A stretch of DNA of 64,000 nucleotides from the NCBI RefSeq assembly GCF_963678635.1, contig NC_087071.1, positions 23,446,013 to 23,510,012 on the forward strand, given 5' to 3'. The first letter of the stretch is position 1. Each line of letters begins with the position of its first letter. The stretch is from Symsagittifera roscoffensis. Its lineage: Eukaryota; Xenacoelomorpha; Acoela; Convolutidae. The notes beneath the pieces are model-generated. The model was not told where the DNA came from, ran no database searches, and worked only from the letters and a program-made list of their open reading frames with translations. The position numbers and the translations under genes were made by a program. Shown piece by piece: positions 59,601 to 64,000 of the stretch.

Positions 59601-61981
59601 TGAGCAGAGGCAATTGTTCACTTCAAGTGGAGAAAGAAACCTTTATTAGCCTACAAAGTTCGGTAATTTTTGTCTGCGCCCAGAACACTCGGAATAATTA
59701 AGGATTCAGTACTGAAACTTGATGAAACTTGGTATTCAAATGATAGTTTTCGATGGAAATGTCTCGTGCCATCATAAATCTCTTTTCGACGAAAGTAACG
59801 GAAAATTTAAGATTGGGGTGGTTTTTTATTCGACTTAAAACATATTGTTTTTTGACGGTTTTTGGGTGAAGTCGAGAAAATATTGACGTTTTGAGCTCTA
59901 AGTCAAACTGTTGTTTCACGGCAAATTGCCTATTGGTTTTTTGTCAAGTTTTAAGAGTTCGAAAAATGCCAGTTCAGAGTAATTAATAGGCGCTTGTTTT
60001 TGCCCGAGAGGGCTGGCCAAACAAAATTTCGATGAAATTTGTTTAATTTATATTAAGTTTGTCTATTTTTTTTAAAATTTGATTTGAAAATCATTTTGAT
60101 TACCTTTTTAATGAATGCAACTACAGATAAGAATGTTCACCATTAGGTTAGGCGCTAAGTGTGTCTGTCCAAACTTTTGCCTATCCTCGCGGTAAAATAG
60201 ATGTCAAATTATTTTGTCGTCTGTTATGCTTAAGTGTATTTTCTGTTGATGAAAATTGTATAATACATAATAGCGGAATTAACAGAATTAACATAATAGC
60301 AATTTCTTTTGTTTCATGTTATGCTTATTTTGTCGCGTTAATTTTCCTTGGCTTGGTTTCGGCTGATGTTATTTCGCTAGTGAGCACCTAGTGTTTTAAA
60401 ATGAACCTTCTTTTTTTAGCATCTGTTGTCGGCTTTTTTTTGTGGCTAGTGTTTGTGATGGAGTAATCGTCGGTGGCTGAGTGGTTAGTGAGTGAGAATC
60501 ATGATTTCTGCGCAGTAGGTTCAAGTCCGAGACGTCGCCGAATTTTTACTAATTCGAGTCTTATTTTTACTTTTTCTTTTTGGACTTTCAGAACTCTAGA
60601 GCTGCTTTTTGTCGTGTTCTCGCTTGTGCTTGCAAAGCCCAGTTGCGCCTCTGAGTTAAAAATTTGTTGATCATTTTGTTTTGGTTTTGAGCTGATTGGC
60701 AATTTTCTAGCTATCTGTTGACTATGTTTTATACAATCAAATAATAAATATTTGCTTTTAGCTCAAATTTAGGGCAAGAATAGCGAACGGGGTAAGGTCC
60801 TCTTTATTGATCACATTCATTCAATCGACTTGATGTTTTCTAAACATAGCGTGTGCAGATATAGTTGCGTGTTTCATGCCTCCGTTGTACATCTTAAGAG
60901 TTAAATATGATACTATACATTTGATGGAGCATTTCAAAACTAGCCTGAGAAGTCATACATGAGTTATTCTTATCATTCCAATGCAGATTTTGTCAGATTA
61001 ATTGCTAATTACTAAAAGTAAGAATAAATAGGTTCCAGATGTCACGTCTGGTCACAGAAGAAAGCAAAAAAAATTTACGCTTTTCAGGTTTTAGGTTTAA
61101 AAATTTTCGTCATCTAATTTTTCATGTCTTCGAAAAATCCAGTGCCCATATTTGATAGTAATAACTAAACTGAGTATCGCAGAAACATAAACAAGTAAAG
61201 TTTTGAATCTTGTTCACAACTATGGCCCCCTTTTGCAACACTGGGTCAAATTCGTTGCAAGGTACAAAATTTGTATATGCTTAATTGCACAATTCTGTTC
61301 TGCACAATTCTGTTTTAATAAGGGGGGGGGGGGGGGTTGGGGGTGGAGAAAGAGAGAGGGTGGAGAGGTGAAGGTACCAAGGAGTCATAAATTTTGAAAT
61401 AGCTAACCAGATTCAAAATTTTTTGCACACGTAATACTGGAGGTGATTTTGTATGCCTGTTTAATTGTTCTATAAATATCTGGCTCCCAAATTTGACTCT
61501 TCATGTGAAACTTTGACTGAAAATTGCTGAAAAAAAATGTTAAACAGCTTATCTTAAGCATCATATCAATTTTCAAAAATCTGAATTATGATTGAGCGAA
61601 AGAGAATTCATTGACCAAATGATTGATATGCTCACCAAATTGATTTATGGGGGATATATTTGATTTGGAGCTCTTGCTTTCCTAATTACTCTGGTTCTTA
61701 TTCAGGTTCTTAAATTCCACCCCATCATTTAAACTGAAAAATGGACCAGGAATAAAACTTTTTAAAATATTTTATGCAATGAGACATCGTTTAATATGCC
61801 TGTTGATTTGTTCTAGAAGATTCTGGTTCCCAAGTTCGACTCTGACGACTTGAACAGAGTGGCGAGTGAAGTGTCGATGGCCATTCAGTTCTTGCTACAG
61901 TCACAGGCATTCACAGACCTCTACTCACACACCCCCAAACCACACGAGACATTCTCAGTCTCCAAAATCAAACAGAGTTAG
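28304..61981 (+). CDS. VWA3A: von Willebrand factor A domain-containing protein 3 (VWA3A-like)
   Basis: Twenty-four coding exons with consistent phases and GT-AG introns: 28304-28347, 29279-29479, 30000-30192, 30884-31008, 31376-31459, 31906-32050, 32853-32971, 33340-33465, 33751-33931, 35271-35402, 38132-38270, 39342-39621, 44834-44953, 48541-48669, 49393-49483, 53774-53867, 54289-54461, 54856-55377, 55781-55945, 56650-56764, 57744-57888, 58265-58538, 58845-59183, 61817-61981. The product has 1366 residues (human VWA3A/B are about 1200-1300). The N terminus (1-146) is Ser/Arg-rich and disordered. Three modules follow, each with a VWA-like fold. Only the third has a full MIDAS (DCSGS at 1078-1082, TDG at 1214-1216). 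VWA3 proteins are associated with motile-cilium tissues; the molecular role is not established. The C-terminal VWA favours VWA3A over VWA3B. The least certain joint is the exon ending at 30192, chosen because it keeps frame. Confidence 0.9.
28365..28550. repeat. GGTCGGAAC-family repeat, copy 1
   Basis: About 185 bp beginning TCTGACCATTAAAAATGGGG. Related copies: 42440-42630 (same strand), 45420-45602 and 46290-46440 (inverted). Shared blocks are AATGGGGAGGAAC, CGGGTGTGTT, ATAATCATCGG and GATATATCATTTTAAAG. Confidence 0.7.
30884..33931 (+). other. VWA3 module 1 (residues 147-406)
   Basis: Encoded by six exons. WL motif EEWLSVHGIDQSGLDF from residue 163, then WLLQASRRVFG at 227-237, the first VWA strand VAVLIDTSD (Asp249) and a second strand ending LLLVQGSCADQP (about 339-350). 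It closes with GRLH at 396-399. The MIDAS signature DxSxS is degenerate (DTSDA), so metal binding is doubtful. Confidence 0.75.
32641..32671. repeat. (GAAA)n microsatellite
   Basis: Seven to eight GAAA units in intron 6 of the VWA3-type gene. Confidence 0.95.
34390..35247 (+). mobile_element. hAT element, internally deleted, 858 bp
   Basis: Terminal inverted repeats CAGGGCTGGTCAA (34390-34402) and TTGACCAGCCCTG (35235-35247), with perfect 8-bp target duplications CTAAATGT at 34382-34389 and 35248-35255. Subterminal regions are packed with GTTTTAAAC / TTTAAAACTGT motifs in both orientations. It lies in intron 9 and its right end is 23 bp from exon 10. Confidence 0.95.
34691..35143 (+). CDS. 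hAT transposase deletion derivative (N-terminal part plus dimerisation domain)
   Basis: An intact 150-codon frame inside the 858-bp hAT element. Residues 31-75 (QPVMDTFVVTTSANQKASFD, then FFYACNIPFVAAESEQF) correspond to the N-terminal region of DUF659-type hAT transposases. Residues 100-150 carry the hAT C-terminal dimerisation signature (LAPSSAGIERAFSTMG, LRNSLSSEKTEKLAFCMR). The catalytic core between them is gone and the junction is in frame. It cannot transpose by itself. A dimerisation-competent product could act as a repressor of full-length relatives, which is inference. Expression would need its own promoter, as it sits in a host intron on the sense strand. Confidence 0.75.
   Translation: MVPLVDRMKKDYASHENGQTSTNAGVRLPKQPVMDTFVVTTSANQKASFDKAVAKFFYACNIPFVAAESEQFKVKTPNCKAKSFIRAQTALGVISDELSRLSLKLMSLAPSSAGIERAFSTMGYVEGDLRNSLSSEKTEKLAFCMRCLKK
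35645..36225. repeat. near-perfect palindrome, arms about 290 bp
   Basis: The centre GTTTAAAAGATCTTTTAAAC lies at 35911-35930. Arms pair outward through CACTCC/GGGGAAGG, CGTTACATCACTCCAGCAAC and its complement near 36010, and AAAAGCTATTTAGACG and its complement near 36100. Such a structure can extrude as a cruciform or form long hairpin RNA in the pre-mRNA. Confidence 0.85.
37791..37970. repeat. 30-bp tandem array, six units
   Basis: Unit TTTGGTTGAGAAAGTCGAAA plus CATTCCGATT. Five units are nearly identical and the sixth diverges into TATAAATCGA. Because 30 is a multiple of 3 and the unit has no stop in several frames, both strands show spurious repeat proteins. Confidence 0.95.
38449..39180. 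mobile_element. palindromic TA-flanked MITE, copy A (732 bp)
   Basis: Starts CAGTGCTGATTTAAATTATC and ends with the inverse GATAATTTAAATCAGCACTG, flanked by TA on both sides (38447-38448, 39181-39182). Almost the whole element is one inverted repeat, for example AAAAATGGGTCATTTTGGC near 38625 and its inverse near 38985, with an unpaired centre of about 100 bp. CAGTG ends and TA target sites fit Tc1/mariner mobilisation. It lies in intron 11. Confidence 0.9.
39233..39304 (-). tRNA. tRNA-Asp(GTC)
   Basis: A 72-nt cloverleaf on the minus strand with a perfect 7-bp acceptor (TCTCTGT/ACAGAGA), a D arm with A box TTAGTATAGTGG, anticodon stem CCAGA/TCTGG around CTGTCAC (anticodon GTC), and T arm CGGGG-TTCGATT-CCCCG. 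All stems are fully paired, so it is very likely a functional gene. No CCA is encoded, as expected in a nuclear genome. It lies antisense within intron 11 of the VWA3-type gene, 37 bp before exon 12. Confidence 0.95.
39690..40110 (-). repeat. inverted, diverged CAGGGGCGGAT-family copy
   Basis: The inverse of the MITE at 24707-25075 can be followed through CACTATAAAGACC, GCGCCGCAGGCAAAAT-like, TATATTGGCGCC and AAAGGGGTACCCTTTGGGTC, ending CTAAATCTGCTCCGCTG. In intron 12. Confidence 0.7.
40231..41468. repeat. intron 12 long direct repeat, copy A
   Basis: About 1.24 kb repeated in the same orientation at 43138-44502. Landmarks are CCAAAATTAATGATCGAA, ATGCCTATCATACAATTT, GCGAGTTGTCGCTCTCCTTA and GCGAATGACCA-GAGGGATCG. 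No coding potential recognised. Borders are approximate. Confidence 0.8.
41512..41665. repeat. 155-bp direct repeat, copy 1
   Basis: TCATAATGTGATTTCCGACT to CAACGTAACA, repeated almost exactly at 42220-42375. It contains ATCATCCCCCACACGACACG. Confidence 0.9.
42220..42375. repeat. 155-bp direct repeat, copy 2
   Basis: Near-identical to 41512-41665. High identity suggests a recent duplication within intron 12. Confidence 0.9.
42443..42640 (+). repeat. GGTCGGAAC-family repeat, copy 2
   Basis: Begins GTTGTTCCGACCACTGAAAA. Inverted relative to the copy ending at 45602, so the two copies flank exon 13. Confidence 0.75.
43138..44502. repeat. intron 12 long direct repeat, copy B
   Basis: Same content as 40231-41468, but longer through local expansions: extra GACAACTCGCAAGAAAA units (43556-43635) and AGATACAAAATG units (43910-43990). 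Confidence 0.8.
45420..45602 (-). repeat. GGTCGGAAC-family repeat, copy 3
   Basis: Inverse of 42443-42640, ending CAAATGGTCGGAACAAC in intron 13. A fourth, more diverged inverted copy lies at 46290-46440. Confidence 0.75.
45825..45904. repeat. 40-bp tandem duplication
   Basis: Two consecutive, essentially identical units starting ACAGAATGTTCCGACCATAG. The phrase is an end-like piece of the GGTCGGAAC family. Confidence 0.95.
46999..47720. mobile_element. palindromic TA-flanked MITE, copy B (722 bp)
   Basis: Second copy of the family at 38449-39180: CAGTGCTGATTTAAATTAAC at the left, its inverse at the right, flanked by TA (46997-46998, 47721-47722). Arms pair over most of the length, for example CCCCAAAAATGGGTCATTTT near 47172 and its inverse near 47530. 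In intron 13. Confidence 0.9.
47768..48180. mobile_element. 413-bp element with 30-bp inverted ends
   Basis: The left end CTCATGCTTGAAGGACCGAA plus TGCTTGAAA is matched in inverse by TTTCAAGCATTCGGTCCTTC at about 48138-48166. No transposase and no clear target duplication. It lies directly beside MITE copy B. Confidence 0.7.
50521..50608 (+). repeat. tRNA-like SINE core
   Basis: Perfect B box GGTTCGAATCC (about 50590) within a hairpin TCGG-TTCGAAT-CCGA, and an A-box-like stretch upstream (CTTAGACTGG). The acceptor pairing is partial. CGGCTTA-containing sequence follows to about 50860, resembling tails of other tRNA-like repeats in the window. Confidence 0.5.
51266..53222 (+). mobile_element. 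hAT element, 1957 bp, decayed transposase
   Basis: Ends CAGGGTTAGGAA and TTCCAACCCTG, with an 8-bp target duplication differing at one base (ACGGCAAC at 51258, ACAGCAAC at 53223). The coding region on the plus strand is broken by frameshifts but shows the full order: BED-type zinc finger (KCTNCKHQCSTHVQRMKDH, about 51775), LSFDGWSNVTNNPII (about 52155), CLVTDNAANI (about 52345), then the dimerisation signature VPNSAGLERCFSTIG (about 53070) to near 53178. Same DUF659-type lineage as the 858-bp element in intron 9. In intron 15. Confidence 0.9.
54856..55377 (+). other. VWA3 linker exon (residues 793-966)
   Basis: The longest exon (522 bp, phase 0 on both sides). After SVILIDALRKKYPQLD it becomes low-complexity, rich in Lys, Pro, Ser and Gln (KKALGPPKETKSS, SRSAGGKPNWKP, ENRRSSSVRANK) and is probably disordered. 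It separates modules 2 and 3. Being symmetrical in phase, it could be skipped without changing frame. Confidence 0.7.
56940..57290 (+). repeat. dispersed repeat, copy 2, truncated
   Basis: Matches 22110-22490 (ATACTACGACT, GTCGCAAATATTGGTGCCAC, GTTAACACAGTTGATAC, GTATTCCAAACTA) but stops before the tRNA-like segment. In intron 20. Confidence 0.75.
57492..57579. repeat. 35-bp duplication in intron 20
   Basis: TCTTAACTTTAAAACAATTT plus TCATTCAGCTGCATT occurs twice, 53 bp apart. Confidence 0.9.
60469..60542 (+). repeat. tRNA-like SINE core with A and B boxes
   Basis: A box TGGCTGAGTGG (60474-60484) and perfect B box GGTTCAAGTCC (60518-60528). The terminal stem TCGGTGG/TCGCCGA pairs with two wobbles, but the anticodon and T arms are irregular, so a Ser-type tRNA-derived repeat is likelier than a gene. 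In intron 23. The tail 60596-60672 resembles 22711-22780. Confidence 0.6.
61321..61338. repeat. poly-G run
   Basis: About 16 consecutive G followed by G-rich sequence, in intron 23. Confidence 0.95.
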
Positions 61982-62369
61982 TTGTCGTTTATGAGTTAGG
62001 AAGTGTTTGAAAAGAATTACTGAAAAGCTCTATATTAATAGCACTTAACGAGAAAAACTCAGAGAGTGCCCTTAGACTAACAAATAGTCTGCCTACAGGC
62101 ATCTCAGACAATCGACCTCTGTGTTTTAGTGACCCTTGAAGAAGAAGCGATGAGCCAAACTTCTACTTACAGATGAAAGCCAACCAACTGCAGAAAACAA
62201 ACAAACACACAGACGATTAAGCAGAAAATCACTATCTCAGAATTAAGTGAATCTACCAAAGACGACAGAATATTCATGGAGTTTTACAAATAAATCGAAC
62301 ACATATCAGCTTTTGTTTGAATTCTATCTTTCGAGTTGAATTTGTATTCTATAATTTTAATCCACAATT

Positions 62370-62375
62370 AATAAA
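62370..62375 (+). terminator. candidate poly(A) signal of the VWA3-type gene
   Basis: AATAAA 389 bp after the stop at 61979-61981. A second AATAAA at 62289-62294 is an alternative. Confidence 0.55.
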
Positions 62376-62609
62376 GTTGCTTCCACAATTGAGTTTGCTT
62401 AAAAGTTTTCATTAATAATCTTTCTTTGATGAACAGATTAGCCAATATGGAGCTTACGAAATTTAAAAAAGGGCTGGTCGAAATTTTTTTTCGACTGAAA
62501 TCAATGAACGGAAGTTTTTTCGGAGAGGTAAATGATTCGAAAGTAGTTATTTTACGCTTGCGGTTAGCATGCGTTTTACAAAAAGTGATTAGTTAGGTCA
62601 TTTCGACTT

Positions 62610-63119
62610 TATTTACCATTTACGAGTAAAATTGAATGGTAACCACTATTCTTTCTTTTCTAACCCAAGTTGCAAGTAATGTACCAGCTTTTCGATAACA
62701 TGTTTTGACATTCGAATACTAAAAAGTTAACACAGTTTATGCATTTTTCATTCATCAAATGAACCGAAAAGGCTATTTGCTTCAAACAACGGTACAATAA
62801 AATAAAATCATTTTCAGAAATTTTTCAACTCAATATATCTCACAATATTTCGAAAATACTTTATTTGTTGATAATTTGGCTTTATGTTTTCAATTTTTTC
62901 AAATGCAAACTTAACGTGGAGGCCTTCAGCTTGTTATATTCCAAACTATTATATGCCAAGTTGTGTCTATTTGTATTTGACGCCACTTTTGCTGCATCGC
63001 GTTGGCAATTTGTTAGCATATGTAGCTGCTTTATTCGTGACTAGTGTTTGTCGGTGGCCGAGCGGCAGGGCGTGAGACTCCAAATCTCGAGGTTCAAGTT
63101 CGAATCCGATACGTGGCGA
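62610..63119 (+). repeat. dispersed repeat ending in tRNA-like sequence, copy 3
   Basis: Third copy of the family at 22110 and 56940. Its right end has an A box (TGGCCGAGCGG, 63055-63065), a hairpin TGAGA-CTCCAAA-TCTCG resembling an anticodon arm, and a B box (AGTTCGAATCC, 63097-63107). This is the best-preserved copy of the tRNA-like end. Confidence 0.7.
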
Positions 63120-63224
63120 AATAATGAATCTCAAGTGTTTACAAAATTAAACTGTTTAATAGCCCCAATAGTCATTACAGGAATAGTTATTCAAGGTCAA
63201 ATTAAAACAGAATTAATTACTTAA

Positions 63225-63705
63225 ACTACAATAGAAATCGTTCATATTCAAATAACCGCAGTCGAAATTGTTTTAATGACCGTTCTAGGCAATTTTTAAA
63301 CAACCGCAACAAAAATTTTTCAAACAATCGTTCAAGACACTACTCGAACATTAATTAAGTTATTAAAAATTATGACTACAGATCACGAGAGACTCCAATA
63401 ATTATACAAATAGAAACAATAGCTACCAAAACATATCATCAAAAATTTTTTACCTATCACCACAAAGGAACAATTCATAGAAATCAAATAGACAATACCA
63501 AAATCATAAAAGGAACACACCAAAACATCAACGATAAATCAACCAAGTACAATCTACAATAGAAGCAGCGCCTGACCCACCAGGAATAAAAAACAACGAA
63601 CCTCAGAATTTCAATTAAAACATATACATTGCGAAAGCACAGATGACGAAACCGAAGCCAAAAACACATTAATAATTAATATTTATACTGTTAAATAAAC
63701 TGTCT
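63225..63705 (+). pseudogene. decayed gag-like or Asn/Arg-rich ORF
   Basis: Frame fragments are rich in Asn, Arg, Ser and Tyr (NYNRNRSYSNNRSRNC, FSNNRSRHYSN), then APDPPGIKNNE and HCESTDDETEAKNTLIIN before TAA near 63700. Basic Asn/Arg/Ser stretches followed by an acidic tail occur in some retrotransposon gag proteins. No zinc knuckle seen. Frameshifts and stops break it. It begins about 100 bp after the tRNA-like repeat end. Confidence 0.35.
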
Positions 63706-64000
63706 AAAGGTTCAGCAACATTTTTGCTACATTTTTCCAATCCAAATGTTTGATCATTTCCAGTTCCCCTTTTTTGTTTTTTCTACAATTCGATATACGT
63801 CAACCTATTTGAATTATTTTTCATGTAATACACGCACTGATAAACTTGGGATCTAATTTAATTTGTTTTGCAAATTTTATCGTGTTTAAAATATGATTTT
63901 CGGGAGCCTATGTATATACTTAAACCAATTCAAATGAAATATAACAGTTGAGAAAAAAATGATTTTTTTTTTTAAAAATCTATTTAAATGGAATGTCGCA
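63706..64000. other. AT-rich DNA to window end
   Basis: No gene or repeat recognised. Confidence 0.4.

Overview
Eukaryotic, AT-rich nuclear DNA from a ciliated animal, most likely a marine invertebrate. The evidence is GT-AG introns of 0.3-5 kb, GC-richer exons in AT-rich introns, two recognisable cilium genes (IFT20 and a VWA3A-type gene), a canonical eukaryotic tRNA-Asp, and many animal transposable-element families (Penelope-like, L1-like and jockey/CR1-like LINEs, hAT, Tc1/mariner-type foldback MITEs, tRNA-derived SINEs). I cannot name the phylum. Both genes have a strong splice acceptor 5-7 nt before the start ATG, which would fit spliced-leader trans-splicing and could narrow the choice.

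Layout. 1-1.26 kb: degenerate satellite. 1.7-2.0 kb: one orphan exon-like segment. 2.6-8.5 kb: cluster of decayed Penelope-like elements on both strands. 8.5-12.3 kb: mostly unassigned AT-rich DNA with repeat scraps. 12.8-17.5 kb: minus-strand LINE wreckage (jockey/CR1-like RT abutting an L1-like RT/endonuclease/ORF1, with an internal 785-bp tandem duplication). 17.5-18.5 kb: GAGCGGTTT arrays, a C-rich minisatellite and a tRNA-Arg-like sequence. 19.8-20.7 kb: decayed retroelement-type ORF split by a 199-bp MITE. 21.30-21.68 kb: intronless IFT20. 22-28 kb: SINE/MITE-rich intergenic DNA.

28.30-61.98 kb holds one large gene on the plus strand, reconstructed here as 24 coding exons with every splice phase consistent, giving 1366 residues. 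It is a VWA3A/VWA3B-family protein built of three repeats of the same module (WL...G motif, SRR[VI]FG, von Willebrand A fold, GR[FL]H). Only the third VWA has a canonical MIDAS. Its introns carry an 858-bp hAT deletion derivative with intact 8-bp target duplication, a 1957-bp decayed hAT, two full-length palindromic TA-flanked MITEs, a 2.5-kb foldback element, a tRNA-Asp gene on the opposite strand, and large direct and inverted duplications. After a poly(A) signal near 62.37 kb the window ends in another SINE-like repeat and a decayed gag-like stretch.

The two host genes fit one biology: IFT20 is an IFT-B cargo adaptor, and VWA3 proteins are found mainly in organisms and tissues with motile cilia. 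The rest of the window is a dense record of transposon insertion into introns.
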